From contig DASWWX010000053.1 of assembly GCA_036405815.1 (NCBI GenBank), positions 173,886 through 237,885 of the forward strand: a stretch of DNA of 64,000 bases, read 5' to 3'. Positions within the stretch are counted from its first letter, which is position 1, and the number at the start of each line of letters is the position of its first letter. Below, in pieces: positions 20,859-30,129 of the stretch. The DNA comes from Solimonas sp036405815. GTDB lineage: Bacteria; Pseudomonadota; Gammaproteobacteria; Nevskiales; Nevskiaceae. The position numbers and the translations under genes were made by a program. The notes beneath the pieces were generated by a model that had not been told where the DNA came from, did not search any database, and saw nothing but the letters and a program-made list of their open reading frames with translations.

Positions 20859-22928
20859 TCACAGCTTGCCGTAGTAGCCCTCCTTGAGGGCGTCGTAGAG
20901 ATTGGCGGCGCTGTAGCGCCGGCCTTCGTATTCGACCTCGGCATTGCCGGGCAGCCGCGTCGTCGTGCCGTCGGCGAGCTGGAACTCGTAGAGCGTGGCC
21001 GCGAGATCCGCCTCGTTGACCAGCACGCCCTGATGCACCGCCGGGTTGTAGCGGAACGTCGTGCAGCCTTTCAGGCCCTGCGCGACCGCCTCCAGATACA
21101 GATGCTCGAAGTCCTCGTAGGGCGTGTCCGATGGCACGTTGATGGTCTTGGAGATCGACGCGTCGACCCAGCGCTGCGCCGCCGCCTGGATCGCGATGTG
21201 CGCACGTGGATCGGTATCGGCAGCGGTGGCGCGAAAAGCCTCGGGCAGCGCTTCGGCATCCACGTTCGCATCCACCTGCGCGCGGTAGGCGCGCAGCTCA
21301 TAGGACTCCATCGCCACCGCGCGTTTGGCCTTCTCGCCCGGCACGATCATGTTGCGCACGTAGCGGTGCGCAAAGCTCGGCTCGATACCGTTGCTGGCGT
21401 TGTCGCCGACCGAAGCGGCCATCGTGCCGGTGGGCGCAATCGAGGTCGCGTGCGTGAAGCGCGCGCCGGTCTCGGCGAGCTGCGCGACCAGGTCCGGCGC
21501 CACTGTCGCCAGACGCCGGAAGTAAGCCGAATAGCGCGCATGCAGCACGCGGCCCGGCAAGCGCGCGCCGGGCTTGTAACCGTCCTGCTTCAGTTGCGGG
21601 CAGCGTGCCAGCAGCGCCGGCGTCAGTTCGAAATCCTCGGTGAGCATCGGCGCCGGGCCTTTCTCGCGCGCCAGTTCCAGCGCCGCCCGCCAGTTGCCAA
21701 GCGCGAGACGGCGCGTCACCTCGTCGGTGAACGTCACCGATTCCGGCGCACCGTAGCGCACGCCCAGCATCGTCAGCGCCGAACCGAGCCCGAAATAGCC
21801 CATGCCGTGGCGGCGCTTGCGCGCGATCTCGGCGCGCTGCTCCGGCAGCGGCAGGCCGCTGAACTCGACGACGTTGTCGAGCATGCGCGCGAACAGCGGC
21901 ACGACGGCATCGAACGTCTCCCAGTCGAACGAGGCCGCGGACGTGAACGGCGCGCGCACCAGCGAGGCCAGATTGATCGAGCCGAGCAGGCAGGCGCCGA
22001 ACGGCGGCAACATTTGTTCGCCGCAGGGATTGCTCGCCCGGATGTCCTCGCAGAACCACAGCGGGTTCTCGCGATTGACGGCGTCGATCAGGATGAAGCC
22101 GGGGTCGGAATACTCGTAGGTCGAGCGCATCACCAGCGACCACAGCGCGCGTGCCGGCAGTGTGCGGTAGACGCGGCAGGCGGTCTCGCCGCGCGCATTG
22201 CACGTGTAGCGGGAATCCGTTGCCGGCCACAGTCGCCAGACCACGGGATCGCCGCGCTCGACTTCCTCGGGAAACGCGGGAAACACCAGCGGCCATTCGC
22301 CGTCGGCGCGCACCGCCGCGATGAACGCCTCGGAGATCAGGCAGGACAGGTTGAACGCGCGCAGCCGCCCGCTCTCGCGCTTGGCGGTGATGAAGTCCTC
22401 GATGTCCGGATGGCCGATGTCGAGGCAGCCCATCTGCGCGCCGCGCCGACCGCCGGCGCTGGAGACGGTCTTGCAGACCGCGTCGAACACGTCCATGAAC
22501 GGCAGCGGTCCGCTGGTGGCGGCACCCGCACCGGACACGATTGCGCCGCGCGGGCGCAGCGTCGAGAAGTCGTAGCCGATGCCGCAGCCCGCCTTGAGCG
22601 TCAGCGCCGCTTCGGTGGCGGTCTGCATGATGCCGGCCATCGAGTCCGGCAGCGTGCGCGATACGGTGCAGTTGATCGTGGAGACCTCGGGCTTCAGCGC
22701 CTCGGCACCGGCGTTGGCCATGATGCGGCCGCCGGGCCAGGCGTGGCGCAGCACGTCGTAGAAGCGTTCCTCCCAATCGCCGGGCCGCGCCTCGGGTCGT
22801 GCCAGCGCGCGCGCGAGGCGGCGGCGCAGGCCATCGAGGTCCTCGCCGGGCAGGAAGTACTTGCCCTGCGCGATCAGCGCCGAGGCCTCCTGCAAAGGCA
22901 GCAGTTCCAGCGAGGGGCGATGCTTCAT
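20859..22928 (-). CDS. nrdJa: adenosylcobalamin-dependent ribonucleotide reductase, catalytic subunit NrdJa
   Basis: NrdJa (689 residues) reduces ribonucleotides to deoxyribonucleotides using a thiyl radical made with adenosylcobalamin, with or without oxygen. ATG 22928 gives MKHRPSLELLPLQEA; longer upstream frames lack a family N-terminus. Active-site features are NCTVSRTLPDS (redox Cys about 87), GCGIGYDFSTLRPRGA, the NPCGEQ loop with the radical Cys302 and Glu304, and the phosphate-binding APTGTMA near 505. The redox tail normally found at the C-terminus is absent and lies in nrdJb. It is divergent from prpB with a 97-bp shared promoter gap and no visible cobalamin riboswitch. Confidence 0.93.
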   Translation of the reverse strand: MKHRPSLELLPLQEASALIAQGKYFLPGEDLDGLRRRLARALARPEARPGDWEERFYDVLRHAWPGGRIMANAGAEALKPEVSTINCTVSRTLPDSMAGIMQTATEAALTLKAGCGIGYDFSTLRPRGAIVSGAGAATSGPLPFMDVFDAVCKTVSSAGGRRGAQMGCLDIGHPDIEDFITAKRESGRLRAFNLSCLISEAFIAAVRADGEWPLVFPAFPEEVERGDPVVWRLWPATDSRYTCNARGETACRVYRTLPARALWSLVMRSTYEYSDPGFILIDAVNRENPLWFCEDIRASNPCGEQMLPPFGACLLGSINLASLVRAPFTSAASFDWETFDAVVPLFARMLDNVVEFSGLPLPEQRAEIARKRRHGMGYFGLGSALTMLGVRYGAPESVTFTDEVTRRLALGNWRAALELAREKGPAPMLTEDFELTPALLARCPQLKQDGYKPGARLPGRVLHARYSAYFRRLATVAPDLVAQLAETGARFTHATSIAPTGTMAASVGDNASNGIEPSFAHRYVRNMIVPGEKAKRAVAMESYELRAYRAQVDANVDAEALPEAFRATAADTDPRAHIAIQAAAQRWVDASISKTINVPSDTPYEDFEHLYLEAVAQGLKGCTTFRYNPAVHQGVLVNEADLAATLYEFQLADGTTTRLPGNAEVEYEGRRYSAANLYDALKEGYYGKL

Positions 22929-23025
22929 AATCCGGGTCCCGCATGCGCCTGGGAAGATCATCCTAGCGCGTCCGTCCCTTGACCGAGCTCCCTGAACGAG
23001 CCCCCGACCTACGAGCCTGTCCGCC

Positions 23026-23901
23026 ATGTCGAACGCCTCCACCCCCGGCGCCCGCTTCCGCGCCGCCCTCGCCGCCGAAAAGCCGCTGCAGATCGTCGGC
23101 ACCATCAATGCCTACTCGGCGCTGCTGGCGCAGCGCGCCGGCCACAAGGCGCTGTACGTTTCCGGTGCCGGCGTCGCCAACCACAGTTTCGGCCTGCCGG
23201 ATCTGGGCATCACGATGCTCAACGACGTCTGCGAGGACGTGCGTCGCATCACCGGCCGCGTCGAGCTGCCGGTGCTGGTGGACATCGACACCGGCTGGGG
23301 CGGCGCCTTCAACATCGCGCGCACGGTCAAGGAAGTGGAGCGTGCCGGCGCCGCCGTCGTGCACATCGAGGACCAGGTGCAGGCCAAGCGCTGCGGTCAT
23401 CGGCCGGGCAAGGCGATCGTCTCCCAGGAAGAGATGGTCGATCGCGTCAAGGCCGCCGTCGACGCGCGCAAGGATCTGCTGATCATGGCGCGCACCGACG
23501 CGCTGCAGGTCGAGGGTCTGCAGTCGGCAATCGATCGCTCGGTGGCCGCGGTCGAGGCCGGCGCCGACTTCATCTTCGCCGAGGCGATGACCGATATCGC
23601 GATGTACAAGCAGTTCGTCGATGCGGTGAAGGTGCCGGTGCTCGCCAACATCACCGAGTTCGGCGCCACGCCGCTGTACAGCAAGCAGGAGCTGGCCGAG
23701 CAGGGCGTCGGCATGGTGCTGTATCCGCTGTCCGCCTCGCGCGCGATGGCCAAGGTCGCCGAGACCGTCTACACCGCGATCCGTGCGGATGGCCATCAGC
23801 GCAACGTCGTAGACCTGATGCAGACCCGCAAGGATCTGTACGAGGTGCTCGACTATCTCAGCTACGAACAGAAGCTGGACGCGCTGTTCAAGAAGGGCTG
23901 A
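23026..23901 (+). CDS. prpB: methylisocitrate lyase PrpB
   Basis: PrpB cleaves 2-methylisocitrate to pyruvate and succinate, the last step of the methylcitrate route for propionate. The 291-residue protein belongs to the PEP mutase/isocitrate lyase superfamily. It shows the catalytic loop KRCGHRPGK with Cys123, the metal-binding DIDTGWGG (Asp86, Asp88), and IEDQVQAK. These mark PrpB rather than carboxyPEP mutase. No prpC, prpD/acnD or PrpR gene is adjacent, so it is separated from the rest of its pathway here. The DUF6279 gene follows after 12 bp. Confidence 0.92.
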   Translation: MSNASTPGARFRAALAAEKPLQIVGTINAYSALLAQRAGHKALYVSGAGVANHSFGLPDLGITMLNDVCEDVRRITGRVELPVLVDIDTGWGGAFNIARTVKEVERAGAAVVHIEDQVQAKRCGHRPGKAIVSQEEMVDRVKAAVDARKDLLIMARTDALQVEGLQSAIDRSVAAVEAGADFIFAEAMTDIAMYKQFVDAVKVPVLANITEFGATPLYSKQELAEQGVGMVLYPLSASRAMAKVAETVYTAIRADGHQRNVVDLMQTRKDLYEVLDYLSYEQKLDALFKKG

Positions 23902-23913
23902 GGACGCGACGTG

Positions 23914-24906
23914 ATGCGTGTGCGGGCCTGGCGTGCGCTGGCCGCGATCGCGGCGCTGCTGACGCTCTGCGGCTGCAGCATGACGCAGCTCGCCTACGAC
24001 AACCTCGACACCCTGGTGCACTGGGAGCTGCGCGACTACGTGCGGCTGAATGATCGGCAGTCCGCGCAGTTCGACGCCGGTTTCGACGCGGCCTGGGCCT
24101 GGCACCGGCACAGCGAGCTGCCGAAGTACGCCGACGACCTGCGCGCGCTGGCCGCCGCGCTCGACGCACCGCTGAGCCGCACCGACCTCGAGGCGCTGCG
24201 TGCGCGCCTGCGCGCACACCAGCGGCAGACCATGGCGCGCATCGCCGAGCTGGCCTGCGATCTGGGCCCATCGCTGGATGATCGGCAGGTTGCCTCGCTG
24301 CTGGCCAAGTTCGAGGCCGACCAGGCCGACTACGCCAGGCGCGCGGTCGATGTGCCGGCGGCGCGCCAACGCCGCGACGCCGAACGCGAACTGCTGAAGC
24401 AGCTCCGACGCTGGCTCGGCACGGTGACACCGACGCAGCGCACGTTGATCAGCGACTGGAGCGCAGAGCGACCGCTGGTCAACGGCATCTGGCTGGACAC
24501 GCGCCGGCAGTGGCGCACGACCCTGGCCGACGTGCTCGCCGCGCGGACCGAACCCACCTTCTGCACTCGCCTGAGCCCGCTGATCGTCGAGCGCGACGCA
24601 ACGCTGACCCAAGCCCAGGCCGATGCGCTGGACGCCAATCAGGCGCGCTGGCTGGACCTGACCGAGGCCCTGCAGACCACGCTGACGTCCTCGCAGCGCG
24701 ACACGCTCCGCGCGCGCCTGCTGGAGCTGACCCGCGACCTCGACGCTTTGAGCGCCAGCGAGCACGCAGGCGAGCCGGAACCGGCCTCCGCGCCGGAGGC
24801 GGAAACCGGAACCGCGCCGGACGCCCCGGCGGCGCCCGAGGCACCGCCACCGCCCACGGCCGCCGCCCCCCACGCACTGGGTGTTATTCCTCAGACCATC
24901 GTCTAG
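23914..24906 (+). CDS. DUF6279 lipoprotein
   Basis: This is a 330-residue predicted lipoprotein with lipobox LCGC (Cys21 from ATG 23914; an overlapping GTG at 23911 is possible). The start of the mature region, MTQLAYDNLDTLVHWELRDYVRLNDRQ, is the hallmark of the DUF6279 family, of unknown function. The body is almost entirely helical with many Arg, Leu and Gln (about 40-275). It ends in an Ala/Pro/Glu-rich tail that is probably disordered. GAGGA precedes the start. It is probably co-transcribed with prpB, though no functional link is known. Confidence 0.8.
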   Translation: MRVRAWRALAAIAALLTLCGCSMTQLAYDNLDTLVHWELRDYVRLNDRQSAQFDAGFDAAWAWHRHSELPKYADDLRALAAALDAPLSRTDLEALRARLRAHQRQTMARIAELACDLGPSLDDRQVASLLAKFEADQADYARRAVDVPAARQRRDAERELLKQLRRWLGTVTPTQRTLISDWSAERPLVNGIWLDTRRQWRTTLADVLAARTEPTFCTRLSPLIVERDATLTQAQADALDANQARWLDLTEALQTTLTSSQRDTLRARLLELTRDLDALSASEHAGEPEPASAPEAETGTAPDAPAAPEAPPPPTAAAPHALGVIPQTIV

Positions 24907-25006
24907 ACTTGCATCCCGCTGGCGACCGGGCGGGCACCCAGACCCTCACAAACGCCCGGCGCATCAGGATTTTTTCGTTTTCCAGCCCTGCTTCATGGAG
25001 CTTTTC

Positions 25007-26134
25007 ATGCCGGTCAAACTCGCCGTGCTCAAGGAAACGCGCAGCAACGAGAAGCGCGTCGCCCTGGTCCCCGCCGTCGCCGACAAACTCGGCAAGCTCG
25101 GTTGCGAGCTTCACATGCAGACCGCAGCCGGCAGCAGCAGCCGCCTGCCGGACAACGCCTACAAAAACGTGACCTTCGCCGCCAACCCGCAAGGTCTGGT
25201 CAGCGATGCCGATATCGTCGTCTCGGTGCAGCCGCCGTCCGCCGACGTGGTCGATGCGATGAAGGAAGGCAGCACGCTGCTGTCCTTCGTCTATGCGCAC
25301 CGCGAGCCCGAACTGGTCAAGCTGCTGCGCGACAAGAAGATCACCTGCTTCGCGATGGAGCTGGTGCCGCGCATCACGCGCGCGCAAGCGATGGACGCGC
25401 TGTCCTCGCAGGCGGCGCTGGCCGGCTACTACGGCGCGCTGCTGGGCGCGACCAACATCGCCCGCATGATGCCGATGACCACCTTCGCCACCGGCTCGAT
25501 CCGTCCGGGCACGGTGCTGGTGATGGGCGTCGGCGTCGCCGGCCTGTCGGCGATCGCCACCGCGCGCCGCATCGGCGCCAAGGTCGAAGGCTATGACGTG
25601 CGTCCTGAGGTGAAGGAGCAGGTCGAATCGCTGGGCGCCAAGTTCATCGACACCGGCGTCGACGCGCGCGGCGAAGGCGGTTACGCCCGCGAGCTGACGC
25701 AGGAAGAGAAGGACAAGATCAACGCCGTCGTCACCAAGCACATCCAGTCCGCCGACATCATCATCACCACGGCCGCGATTCCGGGCCGTCCGTCGCCGAA
25801 GCTGATCAGCAAGGCGCAGGTCGACGGCATGAAGAACGGCAGCGTCATCATCGACCTTGCCGCGGAAGGCGGCGGCAACTGCGAATACACGCAGCCGGGC
25901 GAGACCGTGCAGATCGGCCAGGTCACGATCGTGGCCCCGCTGAACGTGCCGTCGCTGCTCGCCGAACACGCCTCCGAGCTGTACGCCAAGAACCAGTTCA
26001 ACCTGATCGAACTGTTCGTCAAGGACGGCCAGGTCAACATCGACTGGTCCGACGAAGTGCTCGCCAAGTCCTGCCTCACGCACGGCGGCGAGATCAAGAA
26101 CGAAGCGGCCAAGAAGGCCATCGAAGGCGCCTGA
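25007..26134 (+). CDS. pntAA: proton-translocating NAD(P)+ transhydrogenase, alpha subunit part 1 (domain I)
   Basis: This soluble NAD(H)-binding domain I (375 residues) works with PntAB and PntB to reduce NADP+ by NADH at the cost of proton influx. ATG 25007 has GGAG 6 nt upstream and gives the family start MPVKLAVLKETRSNEKRVAL. The Rossmann loop GVGVAGLSAIATARRIGA lies at about 168-185, and the mobile loop and RQD-type region are intact. It has the split-alpha organisation found in Rhodospirillum and many proteobacteria, rather than the fused E. coli PntA. pntAB follows after about 30 bp. Confidence 0.95.
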   Translation: MPVKLAVLKETRSNEKRVALVPAVADKLGKLGCELHMQTAAGSSSRLPDNAYKNVTFAANPQGLVSDADIVVSVQPPSADVVDAMKEGSTLLSFVYAHREPELVKLLRDKKITCFAMELVPRITRAQAMDALSSQAALAGYYGALLGATNIARMMPMTTFATGSIRPGTVLVMGVGVAGLSAIATARRIGAKVEGYDVRPEVKEQVESLGAKFIDTGVDARGEGGYARELTQEEKDKINAVVTKHIQSADIIITTAAIPGRPSPKLISKAQVDGMKNGSVIIDLAAEGGGNCEYTQPGETVQIGQVTIVAPLNVPSLLAEHASELYAKNQFNLIELFVKDGQVNIDWSDEVLAKSCLTHGGEIKNEAAKKAIEGA

Positions 26135-26166
26135 GCGCGCCGGTCCGGACTCCACAGGAACTCATC

Positions 26167-26475
26167 ATGGACGCAACCACAGCCATCACCGGCTTTGTCG
26201 CTCTCTACATCTTCATGCTCGCCGCCTTCACCGGCTACGAGATCATCGGCCGCGTGCCGGCGATCCTGCATACGCCGCTGATGTCCGGCTCGAACTTCAT
26301 CCACGGCATCGTCGTCGTCGGCGCGCTGTGGGCGCTGGTCAATGCCTCGTCCGTGCTGGAACAGGCGATCGGCTTCTTCGGTGTGCTGCTCGGCGCGGGC
26401 AACGCCGCCGGTGGTTACGTCGTGACCGAGCGCATGCTCGAAATGTTCAAGCCTTCCGACAAGAAGAAGGGTTAA
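26167..26475 (+). CDS. pntAB: NAD(P)+ transhydrogenase, alpha subunit part 2
   Basis: This 102-residue membrane subunit carries the small part of the proton-conducting domain II. Three or four hydrophobic helices are visible, including FVALYIFMLAAFTGYEII, HTPLMSGSNFIHGIVVVGALWAL and FFGVLLGAGNAAGGYVVTERML. All match the PntAB family. It stands between pntAA and pntB with 3 bp to the latter, so translation of the three genes is closely coupled. Confidence 0.95.
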   Translation: MDATTAITGFVALYIFMLAAFTGYEIIGRVPAILHTPLMSGSNFIHGIVVVGALWALVNASSVLEQAIGFFGVLLGAGNAAGGYVVTERMLEMFKPSDKKKG

Positions 26476-26478
26476 GCC

Positions 26479-27900
26479 ATGACTGCTCAATTCATCATCG
26501 ACGCGAGCTTCATCGTCGCGACCCTGCTGTTCGTCTACGGCCTCAAGCGCATGTCGTCCCCGGTGACGGCGCGCTCGGGCATCGTCGTCGCCGGCGTCGG
26601 TATGGTCGTCGCGGTCGCCGCGAGCTTCCTCTACATCGCCGACGTCAACCCGAAGGCCGAGCCGTACCTAACCACCAACATCGTACTGGCGGTGATCGCG
26701 CTTGCCGTCGGTCTCGGCTGGGCCTGGTGGAGCGGCAAGAAGGTCGCGATGACCGAGATGCCGCAGATGGTCGCGCTCTACAACGGCATGGGCGGCGGCG
26801 CGGCTGCGGCCATCGCCGCGATCGAACTGTTCGGCCACAAGGCGCACGGCGACATCATTCTCGGCATGGCCGTGCTCGGCGGCATCATCGGCGCCGTGTC
26901 GCTGTCCGGCTCGCTGATCGCCTGGGCCAAGCTCGACGGCCGCGTCAACGGCACCTGGCGCTTCCCCGGCCTGCAGGCCGTCAACGGTCTGATCCTGGCG
27001 ACGATTCTCGGCATCGGTGCCTGGACGGTCTACCAGGGCGGCAACGTCTCGCCCGGCCTGATCGCTGCGTTCTTCGTGCTGTCGCTGGTCTACGGCGTGA
27101 TGATGGCGATGCCGATCGGCGGCGCCGACATGCCGGTCGTGATCTCGCTGTTCAACGCGTTCACGGGCCTGGCAGTCGGCTTCGAAGGCTACGTGATCGG
27201 CAACCCGGCGCTGATGGTCGCGGGCATGGTGGTCGGCTCCGCCGGCACGCTGCTGACGCTGCTGATGGCCAAGGCGATGAACCGCTCGGTCTCCAACGTG
27301 CTGTTCTCCAACTTCGGCGCCGGCGGCGGCGAAGAGCAGGGCGAGATCAAGGGCAGCATGAAGCCGATCGATGCGGGCGATGCCGGCATCAACATGCGCT
27401 ATGCCAGCAAGGTCATCATCGCGCCGGGCTACGGCCTCGCGGTGGCGCAGGCCCAGCACAAGCTGTTCGAGTTCGTGAAGCTGATCCAGGAACAGGGCGT
27501 GGAAGTGAAGTTCGCGATCCACCCGGTTGCGGGCCGAATGCCCGGTCACATGAACGTGCTGCTCGCCGAAGCCGGCGTGCCGTACGACATCATTTACGAC
27601 ATGGAAGACATCAACAACGAGTTCAAGGAAGCGGACGTCGCGATCGTCATCGGCGCCAACGACACCGTGAACCCGGCGGCGCGCACCAACAAGTCCTCGC
27701 CGATCTACGGCATGCCGATCCTCAACGTCGACCAGGCCAAGCAGGTCTACGTCGTCAAGCGCGGCCAGGGCAAGGGCTACTCGGGCGTCGAGAACGAACT
27801 GTTCTTCCAGGACAACACCAACATGGTCTACGGCGACGCGCAGAAGGTGATGGTCGCGATGATCCAGGCGGTGAAGTCGCTCGATGGTGGCGGCCACTGA
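26479..27900 (+). CDS. pntB: NAD(P)+ transhydrogenase beta subunit PntB
   Basis: PntB (473 residues) contains the rest of the membrane domain II (about 1-270, eight or nine helices) and the NADP(H)-binding domain III (about 290-473). Domain III shows the nucleotide loop GYGLAVAQAQHKL, HPVAGRMPGHMNVLLAEA and the NADP-binding GANDTVNPAA. Length and motifs are complete. It closes the pnt operon and is followed by a strong intrinsic terminator. The complex supplies NADPH for biosynthesis and redox defence. Confidence 0.95.
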   Translation: MTAQFIIDASFIVATLLFVYGLKRMSSPVTARSGIVVAGVGMVVAVAASFLYIADVNPKAEPYLTTNIVLAVIALAVGLGWAWWSGKKVAMTEMPQMVALYNGMGGGAAAAIAAIELFGHKAHGDIILGMAVLGGIIGAVSLSGSLIAWAKLDGRVNGTWRFPGLQAVNGLILATILGIGAWTVYQGGNVSPGLIAAFFVLSLVYGVMMAMPIGGADMPVVISLFNAFTGLAVGFEGYVIGNPALMVAGMVVGSAGTLLTLLMAKAMNRSVSNVLFSNFGAGGGEEQGEIKGSMKPIDAGDAGINMRYASKVIIAPGYGLAVAQAQHKLFEFVKLIQEQGVEVKFAIHPVAGRMPGHMNVLLAEAGVPYDIIYDMEDINNEFKEADVAIVIGANDTVNPAARTNKSSPIYGMPILNVDQAKQVYVVKRGQGKGYSGVENELFFQDNTNMVYGDAQKVMVAMIQAVKSLDGGGH

Positions 27901-27924
27901 TCCCGGTCAATCAAGTGAACGATC

Positions 27925-27949
27925 AAGGCCGCCGCGAGGCGGCCTTTTT
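27925..27949 (+). terminator. intrinsic terminator of the pnt operon
   Basis: AAGGCCGCC (27925-27933) pairs perfectly with GGCGGCCTT (27938-27946) over a GCGA tetraloop. It runs into TTTTT. The following 27950-28158 holds no convincing gene. Confidence 0.9.
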
Positions 27950-28158
27950 CATGCGCGTGCGATCGTCGGACCGGCCTCGCGTCGTGACGCGAACTGCTCC
28001 GCCACGCGCCACGACGCACAAGACTCGCGAGGATCGTCGGGAGCCATGCGGCCGAACATCAACCAACGGGCATCGCGCGCATCGATCACCTGGCCGCGAT
28101 GCCGCCGCTCGACGTCGCAACCCGCAGCCGGCGCCATCTGCGCGGGCCACTCACGCGC

Positions 28159-30129
28159 TCAGAAGTACCGTTGCAGCGCCAGCGTGGCCTCGGTCGTGTG
28201 GTCGCCGGCCCGGCGCTCGCCACCGACGCGCAGCCGCACTGCCACATCGTCGCGCAGTTGCCACTGCTGCCCGAGTCGCACCCAGCGACGATCCAGGCCG
28301 TCGTCATCGAGGCTGTCGAGCCAGGCCGCTTCGAGTTGCAGCTGCCAGCCCGCACGCGGTCGCCACAGTGCGCCGAGCAACGGACCGATGCCGGCGTCGT
28401 GGCCCCGCGCCAGATCCTTGTTGGCCTCCATCTGCGCGAACAGGAAGCCGTAGCCGACCAGATGCGCATGCTGGCCCCAGGACAGGCCCGGCCCGCCTTC
28501 GAGCAGCGCGCTGGTGAGACCGCGCCCGTAGTCGGCGCGCTCGGCAGCCAGACGCACGCGCCAGGAGATCGGCGAGAACACCGCCGAGCGCGGGGCGATC
28601 GACACGATGTCGATGAGCTGCGCCTCACCCAGCCACCGGCCGGTTTCAGGTTCGATGCCCACGGCCAGATCGAGGAAGTTGATCTGCTGCCCGTCGCTGT
28701 AACCCGCAGGTTCGTCGAGCAGATCGTGGTAGGCCGGCCGCAGCCGCAGCATGACGCGCGCCGCATCATCCAGGACACCGGCCTCCGCCGCGAAGCGGCG
28801 CGTGGCATGTCCGCGATCCGGCGCCACCGCCGGCCGCGGCGGCGGCTCGAACCCGCCCCGCACGCCGGTCTGCGCGCGCGCGCGCAGCAAGGTCTGCGAG
28901 CGCGGCACCGAGACCTCGCGCGGCAGATCGCCGGCAAGAAAGGACCGATACAACAGATCGTGCGACACGCCCAGCACACGCGCACGCGCCTCAGCCGGTA
29001 GCGCCGTCAGCGCGTCGTCGTCGGCCGCGCGCTGGCCGTCGGCCAGCGCGCGCGCAAGCCGCAGTTCGGGCGGCGACAGCTGCGTCGCGTGATGCGCGAT
29101 CTGCGTGGACAGCGAGGGCCGATAATCCGGATCGCCCGACAGCGGCGCTGTGGTCTTGAGCGTATCGGTGGGAATCGCGCGCCAGCGGTACTGATCGCCC
29201 CATTGCAGGTCCGGCCGCGCCGCCTGCAGCAGCGTCAGCAGTTGATAGGAGCAGTTCTTGGTGAAGAAGTAGTAGTCGAACTCGACGCCGCGCATCTCCC
29301 ACAGATGCAACAGCAGCATCTGCGTCTGGGCTTCATCCAGATCGAGCGGGTATTCCCAGAGATCGCGGCTCTCCAGGCGCGAGTACTCCTTCACTTTTTC
29401 GTAGTACGGCAACACGCTGAACTGACCGCGATAACCGCCCGTCAATCCCTTGGCGGCGAACACGAGGCCGTTGGTCTCGTCGGTGTTGGCGGCGAAGTTC
29501 ACCGCATAGGCCAGCAGCGCCGTGCCGTCGCTCACCTCGCGGCCGTCGAGTCGCAGCAGCGTGTGCCCGAACATCGACGCCGGGCTGTTGAGATAAGCGG
29601 CCGGAAACACGACCCAGACGCGTTGCGGATCCAGCGCCTGCATCCATTCGTCGCGGCGCGGACATGATTGCTGCGGCAGGCGCGTGGCATCGAAGCCGAG
29701 CCGCTGCGACAACCAGCGATAGCGTGCTCCGTAGATGCACTGCGCCGGCTCGTCACGCGGACTGCGCGCCTGCGTCTCGAAGAACGCAGCCAGCGTGGCG
29801 TCGAGTTCGGACTGCGCGTTGTAGCGACCGTCGGGCGCCAGGAAGAACCAGTCGCTGACGGCCACGCTGCGCGGCGTACCCAGGAACGACGTCTCGACGT
29901 GCAGCAGCGTCTGCCAGTACGGGTCGGCCGACAGTTTCTGCGCACGTGCGGCCGCCAACAGTTCAGCCCGATAGGCCACATCGACCGTAGCCGCGTTGGA
30001 CGCCGCGGCGGACGCGGCCGTAACCCGCGTCGGTTCCATAGCCGGCTGCGCGGCGGCTTGCGCAGCGGCCAAAAGCAGAGCGGCCCCGAAGATCGGGGCC
30101 GCTCCGGTACGACAGAACCGCTTAGGCAA
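28159..30129 (-). CDS. DUF4105 (Lnb N-terminal domain) exported protein
   Basis: This is a 656-residue envelope protein of the DUF4105 family. The start is TTG at 30129, whose codon overlaps the end of the DUF3015 gene by 8 bp. It is chosen because it begins a normal signal peptide (GAALLLAAAQAAAQP). The N-terminal half contains the DUF4105 core, including YLNSPASMFGHTLLRLDG, AANTDETNGLVFAAKGLTGGYRG and the Cys-containing KNCSYQLL, suggesting a thiol-hydrolase-like site. The C-terminal part from about 400 is rich in alternating strands and ends in LALQRYF, like an outer-membrane barrel. The role is unknown. Pairing with a DUF3015 gene suggests they work together. Confidence 0.8.
   Translation of the reverse strand: MPKRFCRTGAAPIFGAALLLAAAQAAAQPAMEPTRVTAASAAASNAATVDVAYRAELLAAARAQKLSADPYWQTLLHVETSFLGTPRSVAVSDWFFLAPDGRYNAQSELDATLAAFFETQARSPRDEPAQCIYGARYRWLSQRLGFDATRLPQQSCPRRDEWMQALDPQRVWVVFPAAYLNSPASMFGHTLLRLDGREVSDGTALLAYAVNFAANTDETNGLVFAAKGLTGGYRGQFSVLPYYEKVKEYSRLESRDLWEYPLDLDEAQTQMLLLHLWEMRGVEFDYYFFTKNCSYQLLTLLQAARPDLQWGDQYRWRAIPTDTLKTTAPLSGDPDYRPSLSTQIAHHATQLSPPELRLARALADGQRAADDDALTALPAEARARVLGVSHDLLYRSFLAGDLPREVSVPRSQTLLRARAQTGVRGGFEPPPRPAVAPDRGHATRRFAAEAGVLDDAARVMLRLRPAYHDLLDEPAGYSDGQQINFLDLAVGIEPETGRWLGEAQLIDIVSIAPRSAVFSPISWRVRLAAERADYGRGLTSALLEGGPGLSWGQHAHLVGYGFLFAQMEANKDLARGHDAGIGPLLGALWRPRAGWQLQLEAAWLDSLDDDGLDRRWVRLGQQWQLRDDVAVRLRVGGERRAGDHTTEATLALQRYF

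Noticed and set aside
26328..28517. Long + strand frame across the pnt genes and beyond
   Set aside because: It overlaps three certain genes out of frame and has shadow-type composition.
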